Positions 16,182 to 23,505 of a stretch of 40,572 bases of DNA are shown here, one piece after another. The stretch is from the NCBI GenBank assembly GCA_027326105.1, contig DAHWFB010000007.1, positions 1 through 40,572 of the forward strand. Reading direction: 5' to 3'. A program made the position numbers and the translations under genes. How positions within the stretch are numbered: position 1 is the stretch's first letter; each line of letters opens with the position of its first letter. Under the pieces are notes generated by a model. It was not told the DNA's origin and made no database searches. It worked only from the letters and a program-made list of their open reading frames with translations. Origin of the DNA: Acetobacteraceae bacterium (GTDB taxonomy: Bacteria > Pseudomonadota > Alphaproteobacteria > Acetobacterales > Acetobacteraceae).

Positions 16182-18191
16182 ATGGACACACTCGCCGAGC
16201 CACGCCAGACCGATACCCCGCCGCCCGGCTCCAGCTCGCGCCGGCGCGCTGCGGAAGCGGCGGGAACGGTCGCGGTGTTCGCCTTCGCCATGCTCTTTCC
16301 GGTGCTGATCCAGAACCAGGCGGACATCGATTCCGCTGCCAACGCCCTGTCCTACGCGCTGCTCGCGCTGGGGCTGAACATCGTGGTGGGGTTCGCGGGC
16401 CTGCTCGATCTCGGCTACGCGGCCTTCTTCGCGATCGGCGCCTATGCCTACGGCATCCTCTCCTCCTGGCAATTGACCCCGCCATGGAGCGCCTCCTGGC
16501 AACCGCTCGCCAGCCTCGGCCTGGTCGCCCGCGTGATGCAGGGCAACGCGGCCGTGGTGCATTTCACCTTCTCCTTCTGGCTGATGCTGCCGCTCTCGGG
16601 GCTCATCGCCGCGGGGTTCGGGGTGCTCTTCGGCGCACCCACCCTGCGGCTGAAGGGTGACTATCTCGCCATCGTCACGCTCGGCTTCGGCGAGATCGTG
16701 CCGATCGTGGTGCGCAACTGGAGCTCGCTCACCAATGGTGCCGCTGGCCTTAACGGCGTCGCCGCGCCGATGCTGTTCGGGCACAGTTTCGGCATCGACG
16801 CGACCCCCTATTACTACGTCGGTGTCGGGCTCACCGTATTGCTCATCTTCGTCAGCATCCGGCTACGGGATTCGCGCATCGGCCGGGCCTGGATGGCGAT
16901 CCGCGAGGACGAGGTGGCGGCCCACGCCATGGGGATCGACCGCACCCGCACCAAGCTGCTCGCCTTCGCGGTCGGCGCCGGATTCGCCGGCATGACCGGC
17001 ACGTACTACGTCGCCAAGCTGCAGACCGCGACACCGGACATGTTCAACTTCAACGTCTCGGTAATGATCCTGGTCATGGTGGTGCTCGGCGGACTGGGCA
17101 GCGTCTGGGGCGTGGTGGTCGGGGCCATGCTGCTGCAACTGCTGCAATCGTGGTTCCTGCCGGATCTGACCGGCTGGATCCATGCGCTCGGCCGCGCGGT
17201 GGGGAGCGCCGGCCTGCAGAGCGTGCAACTCGCGCAGGCGAGCGAACTGATCTTCGGTATCATCCTGGTCACCATGATGCTCTACCGCCGGGACGGGCTG
17301 ATCCCGGCCCGACGGCGCACGCCCGCGCTCAGCCTCGCCCAGCAGCACGCCGAGGTGAGGCGCGGCGGCATCACCGGGCTCGGTGCCCTTGGCGCGGCGG
17401 CTGCGGTGCCGGGTGGACCACTACTGGAAATCCACGGTATCACCAAGCGCTTCGGCGGCCTCGTCGCGCTGAAGTCGGTCGATCTCGCGCTGACCGAGGG
17501 CGACATTCTCGCCGTCATCGGCCCCAACGGCTCGGGCAAATCGACGCTGTTCAACGTCATCACCGGGCTCAGCAAGCCGGACGACGGCGGCATCGTTTTC
17601 GCTGGCCGCGACATCACCGGCCTCGCCGCCCATCTCGTCACCCGCGCGGGAGTCGCGCGCACCTTCCAGAACATCCGGCTCTTCCCCGAACTCACCGTGC
17701 TGGAGAACGTTCTGGTCGGCGAGCATTGCCGGCTGCGCACCGGGCCCTTGCGCGCGGTCCTGCGCACGCCGGGCACGCGGCGCGAGGAGCGGGAAGCGCG
17801 GGAGTGGGCGGCTGAGGTGCTCGGCATCTTCGGCAACCGGCTGCTGCCGCGCCTGTCTCAGCCGGTGCGTGAACTTTCCTACGCCAACCGCCGCCGGGTC
17901 GAGATCGCCCGCGCGATCGCCTCGCGGCCAAGGCTGCTCCTGCTCGACGAACCGACGGCGGGCATGAACCCGGCCGAGACGCTGGAACTCGCCGAGCAGA
18001 TCGGCAGCCTCAACCGGCTCGGCCTCTCCATCCTGCTCATCGAGCACAAGCTCGACGTGGTGACGCAGCTCGCCGGCAAGGTGGTGGTGCTCGACCATGG
18101 CGAGAAGATCGCCGAGGGTAGCCCGCGGGAGGTGCGCCAGAACGAGCAGGTACTGCGTGCCTATCTCGGCAGGAGCACCCAAGTTGCTTGA
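16182..18191 (+). CDS. fused LivM permease and LivG ATPase
   Basis: This 669-residue single polypeptide combines two subunits that are usually separate. Residues 1 to about 370 form a LivM-type permease with an N-terminal tail, the helix LSYALLALGLNIVVGFAGLL, the coupling helix DEVAAHAMGIDRTRTK and the GGLGSVWGVVVGAML segment. A linker of about 40 residues rich in Arg, Ala and Gly follows. From about 412 there is a LivG ATPase: Walker A IGPNGSGKST (about 446), a Q-loop in ARTFQNIRLF, signature LSYANRRRVEIARA (about 565) in place of the usual LSGGQ, and Walker B LLLLDEPTAG. The reading frame is continuous, so a sequencing frameshift is not needed to explain it. It overlaps livF by 8 bp. Permease-ATPase fusion of this kind is known in some alphaproteobacteria and fixes subunit stoichiometry. 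Confidence 0.88.
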   Translation: MDTLAEPRQTDTPPPGSSSRRRAAEAAGTVAVFAFAMLFPVLIQNQADIDSAANALSYALLALGLNIVVGFAGLLDLGYAAFFAIGAYAYGILSSWQLTPPWSASWQPLASLGLVARVMQGNAAVVHFTFSFWLMLPLSGLIAAGFGVLFGAPTLRLKGDYLAIVTLGFGEIVPIVVRNWSSLTNGAAGLNGVAAPMLFGHSFGIDATPYYYVGVGLTVLLIFVSIRLRDSRIGRAWMAIREDEVAAHAMGIDRTRTKLLAFAVGAGFAGMTGTYYVAKLQTATPDMFNFNVSVMILVMVVLGGLGSVWGVVVGAMLLQLLQSWFLPDLTGWIHALGRAVGSAGLQSVQLAQASELIFGIILVTMMLYRRDGLIPARRRTPALSLAQQHAEVRRGGITGLGALGAAAAVPGGPLLEIHGITKRFGGLVALKSVDLALTEGDILAVIGPNGSGKSTLFNVITGLSKPDDGGIVFAGRDITGLAAHLVTRAGVARTFQNIRLFPELTVLENVLVGEHCRLRTGPLRAVLRTPGTRREEREAREWAAEVLGIFGNRLLPRLSQPVRELSYANRRRVEIARAIASRPRLLLLDEPTAGMNPAETLELAEQIGSLNRLGLSILLIEHKLDVVTQLAGKVVVLDHGEKIAEGSPREVRQNEQVLRAYLGRSTQVA

Positions 18192-18900
18192 GTTCCGCGA
18201 CATCGACACGCACTACGGCGATCTCCACGTGCTCAAGAAGGTGAACTACACCATCGGCAAAGGGGAGATCGTCTGCCTGCTTGGCGGGAACGCCAGTGGC
18301 AAATCGACCACCATGAAAACCATCATGGGCGTCGTGCGGCCGACCGCAGGCTCGGTGGTCTTCGAGGGTGAGGCGATCGAGCGGTTGCCGACGGCGGAGC
18401 GGGTGCGCCGCGGAATCGCCCCGGTGCTCGAAGCGAGGCGGCTCTTTCCGCGCATGACCGTCTATGAAAACCTCGAGATGGGCGCCTACACCCGCACCCT
18501 CGGACCCGGCTTTCAGGAGGATCTCGAACGCGCCTACCAGCTGTTCCCGCGGGTGAAGGAACGGCGCAACCAGATCGCCGGCACGCTTTCGGGCGGTGAG
18601 CAGCAGATGGTGGCGATCGCCCGCGCGCTGATGGCGCGGCCGCGCCTGATCTGCATGGACGAACCGTCGATGGGCCTGAGCCCGCGCTTCGTCGAGCAGG
18701 TATTCGACATCATCCAGATGATCAACCGCCAGGGCACTGCGATCTTCGTGGTCGAGCAGAACGCCAACATGGCGCTCTCCATCGCGCACCGGGCCTATGT
18801 GCTGCAGACCGGCCAGGTGGTGCTTTCCGGCAGTGCCGAGGAGCTGCGCCACAACCCGCAAATCCGCGAAGCCTACCTCGGCGAATTGTTGATCACGTAG
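18184..18900 (+). CDS. livF: branched-chain-type ABC transporter ATPase LivF
   Basis: This 238-residue ATPase carries Walker A GGNASGKSTT, signature LSGGEQQMVAIARAL, Walker B LICMDEPSMG and the switch histidine in the VVEQNANMA region. The frame stays open upstream to 18097, but the family begins MLEFRDIDTHYG, so the start is a TTG at 18184 with AGGAG 7 bases upstream. It overlaps the end of the LivM-LivG fusion gene by 8 bp, so translation is coupled. It is the last gene of the transporter operon, followed by a hairpin. Confidence 0.9.
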   Translation: MLEFRDIDTHYGDLHVLKKVNYTIGKGEIVCLLGGNASGKSTTMKTIMGVVRPTAGSVVFEGEAIERLPTAERVRRGIAPVLEARRLFPRMTVYENLEMGAYTRTLGPGFQEDLERAYQLFPRVKERRNQIAGTLSGGEQQMVAIARALMARPRLICMDEPSMGLSPRFVEQVFDIIQMINRQGTAIFVVEQNANMALSIAHRAYVLQTGQVVLSGSAEELRHNPQIREAYLGELLIT

Positions 18901-18904
18901 GGTA

Positions 18905-18928
18905 GGGTGCGGCGTCGACAGCGCACCC
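18905..18928. terminator. hairpin after livF, between convergent genes
   Basis: GGGTGCG (18905-18911) and CGCACCC (18922-18928) form a 7-bp perfect stem with a 10-base loop, followed by TT. It sits 5 bases after the livF stop and upstream of the convergent moaA end at 19019. It is a plausible terminator for the transporter operon, with a weak T tract. Confidence 0.5.
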
Positions 18929-19018
18929 TTCCGGCCGGAGAACCCGATCGAATCCTCGCCGACAGGGGGAACAAGACGCACGGCTTTCTGGAGGTTGTAG
19001 CCGCGGTGTCGCGACCGC

Positions 19019-20005
19019 TCACCCCCCGGTGACACTCATATGTCGTGTCAACGCCGGCGCACTGTGGCGACGGTCGATGACGAAATCGTGCCCGCGCGGC
19101 TTGCGCGCGAGCGCCTCGGCGATGGCAGCCTGCAATTCCGCCTCATCAGCGCCGGCGCGCAGCAAGGGGCGGAATTCAGCGGCGTCCTCCTGGCCGAGAC
19201 ACATGTAGAGCGTGCCGGTGCAGGTCAGCCGCACGCGATTGCAGCTTTCGCAGAAATTGTGGGTAAGCGGCGTGATGAAGCCGATCCGCCGGCCGGTTTC
19301 GGCGATGTCGAAATAGCGCGCCGGGCCGCCGGTGCGGTAGTCGGTCTCGGAAAGCGTCCAGCCTCGCCGCAGCCGCGCCCGCACTAGCGACAGCGGCAGA
19401 TAGTGCTCGGAGCGGTCGGCGCCGATATCGCCCATCGGCATGGTCTCGATCAGGCATAGATCGAACCCCCACCGCCCGCACCATGCAATTAGCGCGTCGA
19501 ATTCATCCTCGTTCCCCCCGCGCAGCGCCACCGTGTTGATCTTCACCGCCAGGCCCGCCGCCCGCGCCGCCATGATCCCGTCGATCGTCTTCTCGATCTT
19601 GCCCCAGCGGGTGAGCGTGGTGAATTTCGCAGCATCCAACGTATCGAGGCTGACGTTTATCCGCTGCACCCCCGCCGCCGCGAGGTCCCCGGCAAAACGG
19701 GCAAGCTGGGTCCCGTTGGACGTCAGGGTCAATTCCTCGAGCCCCGCGCCGAGCCGCGTCCCCAGGGCGTGAACCAGCGTCATCACCCCGCGCCGCACCA
19801 GCGGCTCGCCGCCGGTGAGCCGGATCTTGCGCACGCCGGAGCGGATGAAGGCGCCGCAGAGCCGGTCCAGCTCCTCCAGGGTCAGGATCTCCGCCTTGGG
19901 CAGGAAGCTCATGTCCTCGGCCATGCAGTAGGCGCAGCGCAGGTCGCAGCGATCGGTAACCGATACGCGGAGATAGGTGATGTTGCGCCCGAACGGGTCG
20001 ATCAT
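19019..20005 (-). CDS. moaA: GTP 3',8-cyclase MoaA
   Basis: This 328-residue radical-SAM enzyme converts GTP to 3',8-cyclo-GTP, the first step of molybdopterin synthesis, together with MoaC. The N-terminal [4Fe-4S] motif is C20-x3-C24-x2-C27 (CDLRCAYC), followed by the SAM motif [11 protein letters not shown]. The second cluster that binds GTP is visible as [11 protein letters not shown] near residue 252. The protein ends in a Gly-Gly tail (MSVTGG), which is required in the family. The ATG at 20005 has a perfect AGGAGGT ten bases upstream. It follows the DUF3553 gene by 24 bp and is probably co-transcribed. No other molybdenum cofactor gene is in the window. Confidence 0.95.
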   Translation of the reverse strand: MIDPFGRNITYLRVSVTDRCDLRCAYCMAEDMSFLPKAEILTLEELDRLCGAFIRSGVRKIRLTGGEPLVRRGVMTLVHALGTRLGAGLEELTLTSNGTQLARFAGDLAAAGVQRINVSLDTLDAAKFTTLTRWGKIEKTIDGIMAARAAGLAVKINTVALRGGNEDEFDALIAWCGRWGFDLCLIETMPMGDIGADRSEHYLPLSLVRARLRRGWTLSETDYRTGGPARYFDIAETGRRIGFITPLTHNFCESCNRVRLTCTGTLYMCLGQEDAAEFRPLLRAGADEAELQAAIAEALARKPRGHDFVIDRRHSAPALTRHMSVTGG

Positions 20006-20029
20006 GGCAAACAGGACCTCCTGGGTCCG

Positions 20030-20245
20030 TTATGTCTCATCGCCGGCGGCGGGTTCAAGCCCCGGCCCGTCGAGCAGTTCGAGTGGCACCACTGCGACGT
20101 TGACCAGAAGCTTGCCGGTCTCGGTGAAATTCACCGTCACCCGCTCTCCTATGGCGGATTGCACCTGGCCCACGCCCCATTCCGGGCGGGCAGGGTTGCG
20201 CACCCACATGCCGGGCTCGAAGGCAGGGCGGTCAGTGCTGCTCAT
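20030..20245 (-). CDS. DUF3553 family small protein
   Basis: This 71-residue soluble protein has the sequence pattern of DUF3553: GMWVRNPARPEWGVGQVQS, then a strand-rich RVTVNFTETGKLLVN segment and a VVPLELL end. The small beta-barrel look resembles the CarD/TRCF interaction fold, but this is only a resemblance. A longer frame reaches 20365, which would overlap the chpT start; the ATG at 20245 gives a family-length product. It has no clear ribosome-binding site. It is upstream of moaA on the same strand and divergent from chpT. The cellular role is not known. Confidence 0.7.
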   Translation of the reverse strand: MSSTDRPAFEPGMWVRNPARPEWGVGQVQSAIGERVTVNFTETGKLLVNVAVVPLELLDGPGLEPAAGDET

Positions 20246-20329
20246 GGGCGCGCTGTTGGCATCACTCCAACCATGGCAGAGCACATCCTGGAAATCGAGC
20301 AGGCTGAGAAATTCCCTACCGGGATCGGC

Positions 20330-20357
20330 TCGACAGACGACGCGGCTTCGGCATAAT
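20330..20357 (+). promoter_or_regulatory. promoter of chpT, leaderless
   Basis: TCGACA (20330-20335) and CATAAT (20352-20357) each match the sigma70 consensus at five of six positions and are spaced by 16 bp. The start codon at 20365 lies 7 bases after the -10 element and there is no ribosome-binding site, so the transcript would begin at or very near the ATG. Confidence 0.55.
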
Positions 20358-20364
20358 TCCCGCA

Positions 20365-21006
20365 ATGGACGACCCCCTGCGGCTTGCGGATCTGGTCTGC
20401 GCCCGTCTGTGCCATGATCTCAGCGGCCCGCTGGGAACCATCATGGGCTCGGCCGAGCTTGCCAGCGAAAATCCCGCTCTCGCGGCGGAGGCTCTGGCCC
20501 TGCTCACCGACGCCGCAGGCGAACTCACCCGCCGACTCGCCCTGTTCCGCGCCGCCTGGTCCGCCGGCGCCGGACCGCTGGGGACGGAGCAGATCGAATC
20601 CCTCGCCAGCGGGCTGCCGTCGGGGCGGAAACTGCGGGTCGATCTTTCCGAACTGAACCGCGGCGTTATCTTTCCTGCCCCGGTCGCGCGGGTGCTCCTC
20701 AACCTCCTGCTGCTCGCCCAGGACGCGGCCCCGCGCGGCGGGGTGGTCAGCCTCGAGGGCGGACGCTCGGGCGAGGTGATGATGGAGATCGCCGGGCGAG
20801 ATGCGATGTGGCCGGCTGCCTTCGCCCGCGCGTTGGCGAACCCGGAGGAGACGCTCGCCACGATCGGCGGGCCGCGCGAGATCCTCGCGCCGTTGACGGT
20901 ATGGCTGGCCCGGGAGGCCGGCATCACCCTCTCCTTCCTGCTCAGCAGCAACCCGGCCGCGACGGCACCCCCGCCGCTGCGCATCCAGTTCCAACAGCCG
21001 CGCTAG
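20365..21006 (+). CDS. chpT: histidine phosphotransferase, ChpT-like
   Basis: This 213-residue protein passes phosphate from the kinase CckA to the cell-cycle regulators CtrA and CpdR in alphaproteobacteria. The phospho-accepting histidine is H17 in ARLCHDLSGPLG, in the first helix of the dimerisation domain. A degenerate ATPase-like domain fills the rest (APVARVLLNLLLLAQDAA, and GGPREILAPLTVWLA near the end), as expected for ChpT, which resembles a histidine kinase but does not bind ATP. The C-terminal 40 residues are Pro/Ala-rich. It is followed 9 bp later by recX. CtrA and CckA genes are not in the window, so function is by family. Confidence 0.8.
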   Translation: MDDPLRLADLVCARLCHDLSGPLGTIMGSAELASENPALAAEALALLTDAAGELTRRLALFRAAWSAGAGPLGTEQIESLASGLPSGRKLRVDLSELNRGVIFPAPVARVLLNLLLLAQDAAPRGGVVSLEGGRSGEVMMEIAGRDAMWPAAFARALANPEETLATIGGPREILAPLTVWLAREAGITLSFLLSSNPAATAPPPLRIQFQQPR

Positions 21007-21015
21007 AGAGGGCTG

Positions 21016-21597
21016 TTGACGCGCACCGGTCGCCCCGCTCCGCCGCCCGACGAGGCCAGCCTGCACGAGGCGGCGCTGGCCCATCTCGCCCGCTACGGCG
21101 GTAGCGAGGCCGGCTTGCGTAGAGTACTGGAGCGACGCATCGCACGTTGGGCGCGCAGCGCAGCAATCGCCGACCCCGAACGGCTGGCGCAGGCGGTTGG
21201 CGCGGCGCGGCAGGCGGCGTCCGCCGTGGTGGCGCGTCTCGCCGCGAGCGGCGCGGTCAACGACGCCGAATTCGCCACCGTACGCGCCCGCCGCCTCGCC
21301 CGTTCCGGGCGCTCGCGCCGTGCCATCCTCGCCCATCTCGGCGAGCGCGGTGTGGCAGGGGAAGTCGCCCGCGCCTCGCTGCCGGACGCCGAGGAATCCG
21401 AACTTGCCGCGGCCGTGGCGACCAGCCGCCGGCGGCGCATCGGCCCATTCCGCACCGGGGAGGTTGACCAGGAGACCCGGCGGCGCGACCTCGCGGCGCT
21501 GGCCCGTGCCGGCTTCTCCCAGGAAATCGCCCGTCGCGCGATCGCGATGCCGGTCGAGGCGGCGGAATCGCTGCTCATTCGTCTGCGGAACGGCTGA
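21016..21597 (+). CDS. recX: regulatory protein RecX
   Basis: This 193-residue, helix-rich, basic protein modulates RecA filaments. RecX-type three-helix repeats are visible: LHEAALAHLARYGGSEAGLRRVL, then AVVARLAASGAVNDAEFA, and SRRAILAHLGERGVAGEVA. The start is a TTG at 21016 with a GAGAGGG sequence just upstream; no better ATG lies nearby. It follows chpT by 9 bp, so it may share the chpT promoter. The 3' end overlaps the convergent etfB gene by 23 bp. RecA is not encoded nearby. Confidence 0.75.
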   Translation: MTRTGRPAPPPDEASLHEAALAHLARYGGSEAGLRRVLERRIARWARSAAIADPERLAQAVGAARQAASAVVARLAASGAVNDAEFATVRARRLARSGRSRRAILAHLGERGVAGEVARASLPDAEESELAAAVATSRRRRIGPFRTGEVDQETRRRDLAALARAGFSQEIARRAIAMPVEAAESLLIRLRNG

Positions 21598-22333
21598 AGC
21601 CAAGCGCGCGCAGCCAGGCAAGCAGTTCCCGTGCCGCCTCCTCGGGCGGCGGATCGACTAGCACCCGCCCGCCCCCCGCGACCTCGGTCGCCGCCCGCAA
21701 CCGTTCCGCGGCACTGCCCCCTCCGGCCACGCCGATGACCCGTGGGCGCGGACGATACGGTCGCTCCTCCGCAACGCGCGGCACCAGCGGGGCCGAACGT
21801 CCCTCCTGCTCCTCGATCCTGCCGCGCCGGGCACGGGCATAGGCGAAGGGAAGTGCCGGCGGTGCGGCCGGATGCACCGTCACCACCGCGGGGGGCGCTA
21901 CCACCAGCCGCCACCGCGCTCCCCGCGCACGCGCCTGGATCACGGCAAGACCCTCGGCTGCCGCCGCGAGCGCCACCGCGTTCGCCGCGATCGGCCAGCC
22001 CAGCGCCTCGGCGAGCAAATAGGGCAGCAGCCCAGAGTCCTCCCCACCCCGGCCACGGTTGCCGGCGAGCACCAGGTCGGGCGGATCAGCAGCGAGCGCG
22101 GCGGCAAGTGCCGCTACCGCATCGTCCGCCTCACCGATGCGCAGCACTGTTACCCGGTCCATTCCCTGCCCGAGCGCCTCGCGCACGGCAAGGTCCGGCG
22201 CGCCCGCGTGCAGCCCCGCGACGTCCGCTCCGAGCCCGCGCGCGAGAGCAATCGCCTGCATCTCCACCGGCACCGGCGCGGGCCGCGCCGACAGCGGATG
22301 CCGCCCGGCGGAAAGCAGCACCACCGCCCTCAT
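21575..22333 (-). CDS. etfB: electron transfer flavoprotein beta subunit, betaine-pathway type
   Basis: This 252-residue, divergent EtfB is probably the partner of the adjacent EtfA in carrying electrons from the dimethylglycine demethylase complex to the quinone pool. The adenine-nucleotide alpha-hydrolase-like fold is visible in the strands MRAVVLLSAG and PPDLVLAGNRGRGGEDSGLL. The latter matches the EtfB region DLVLTGRQAIDGDTGQ, which binds AMP. A long basic, Pro-rich C-terminal part (residues 165-215) is unusual for housekeeping EtfB. It overlaps etfA by 4 bp (ATGA) and is the last gene of the operon. Confidence 0.75.
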   Translation of the reverse strand: MRAVVLLSAGRHPLSARPAPVPVEMQAIALARGLGADVAGLHAGAPDLAVREALGQGMDRVTVLRIGEADDAVAALAAALAADPPDLVLAGNRGRGGEDSGLLPYLLAEALGWPIAANAVALAAAAEGLAVIQARARGARWRLVVAPPAVVTVHPAAPPALPFAYARARRGRIEEQEGRSAPLVPRVAEERPYRPRPRVIGVAGGGSAAERLRAATEVAGGGRVLVDPPPEEAARELLAWLRALGFSRSADE

Positions 22334-23505
22334 CCGCCCGCCTCCAGGAGCGCGAGCAACGCCGGCATCACCCTCCGCGCGTCTTGCACGATGGCGAGTT
22401 CGGCGCGCGCGATCATCGCCGCATGGATGTCGGTATTGACCGCCGCCACATGCTCGACCCGGCCCAGCCCCTGCAGATGCTGCGGCGCCCCGGCAATGCC
22501 GAAGGCAACATAGGCCAGCGCATCAAGCACCGTCCCCGACGCTCCCACCTGCGCCGCGCGCGGCATCGCCCCCGCATCGCACACCACCCGGCTCGCTCCC
22601 GGCGTCGCGCCAAGCGCGCTGCAAAGCCGCAGGAACCCGGCGAAATCCTTCACCCCGTTGCCGGCCGCCACCACCAGCCCGGCCTCGGCAAGCGGCACCT
22701 CCGCCGCCGTCACCGGAAGCGGCGCGGCCGTAAGGATCCCCCGGCGCACCGCGCCCGCCGCCGGCGGATCGAGCGGGGAGGCCTCGTGGGCCGGCCCGAC
22801 GTGCGGGGCCGCCCGGTCGGGGGCGAGCGAAAGGAGAAACGGTGGCGCCAGACGCAACTCCGCCCGCCGGGCGCGGCAAGGGCACACCGCCTCGCGCGCC
22901 GAAAGCGCCTCTACCCCAGCGGCGAACGGGGCGCCGAGCCGGGCCGCGAGGCGGCGCGCGAGATCCCCCCCGCCCTCGTTCTCCGCGAACAGGACATGGC
23001 GCGGGGAATATCGCGCCGCCGCCGCGGCAAGCAGCGCGGTGGCAGCCTCCAGGTCGTAGCGTTCGGCGGCAGCAAGCGACAGCAGACGGTCGGCCCCCGC
23101 CGCCCCCGCGTCCTCGGCGAGGGACGGCGCCACCAGCACCACCGCCCCGCCGCCAGGATCAGCGAGCCGCCGCGCCGCCCCCAGTACCTGCCGCTCGTGG
23201 CGCGACAGCCGCCCGCCCTCGGCTTCCGCCACCGCGAAGATGAGATACGCCGGCTCCGCAACGACCCGCCTCCGCGGAGCTGGCTCGGCGGCAACCATCG
23301 CCGCGGGAGGCACCGCCTCCACGCCCCTGCGATCGAGCCGCATCCGGGGACGTTGCCCCACCCGCACCGCCGCTCCCTCCGCCCGTGGGTCCCGGCGTTT
23401 GCGTCCCCCCGATCCGCACGTCGCCAGCGCGAAGCGAGGGCGCTGCCCTGCGCCCGCCAGCCGTCGCGCCTCCCGCTCGGCACGCGGGTTCCGCCGCCGG
23501 CGCAT
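22330..23505 (-). CDS. etfA: electron transfer flavoprotein alpha subunit, betaine-pathway type
   Basis: This 391-residue EtfA has an extra N-terminal stretch of about 80 residues, rich in Arg and with two similar motifs (RNPRAE and RRDPRAE). The standard part begins near YLIFAVAEAEGG. The FAD-binding domain is clear: VVAAGNGVKDFAGF, CDAGAMPRAAQVGASGTVL, FGIAGAPQHLQGL and VAAVNTD. The long N-terminus with repeated DPRAE is, as I recall, also present in the EtfA of pseudomonad dgc operons, so it is a subfamily trait rather than an error. A GTG at 23508 is one codon upstream of the chosen ATG at 23505, which overlaps the dgcB stop. It should transfer electrons from DgcA/DgcB to the respiratory chain. 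Confidence 0.82.
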   Translation of the reverse strand: MRRRRNPRAEREARRLAGAGQRPRFALATCGSGGRKRRDPRAEGAAVRVGQRPRMRLDRRGVEAVPPAAMVAAEPAPRRRVVAEPAYLIFAVAEAEGGRLSRHERQVLGAARRLADPGGGAVVLVAPSLAEDAGAAGADRLLSLAAAERYDLEAATALLAAAAARYSPRHVLFAENEGGGDLARRLAARLGAPFAAGVEALSAREAVCPCRARRAELRLAPPFLLSLAPDRAAPHVGPAHEASPLDPPAAGAVRRGILTAAPLPVTAAEVPLAEAGLVVAAGNGVKDFAGFLRLCSALGATPGASRVVCDAGAMPRAAQVGASGTVLDALAYVAFGIAGAPQHLQGLGRVEHVAAVNTDIHAAMIARAELAIVQDARRVMPALLALLEAGG

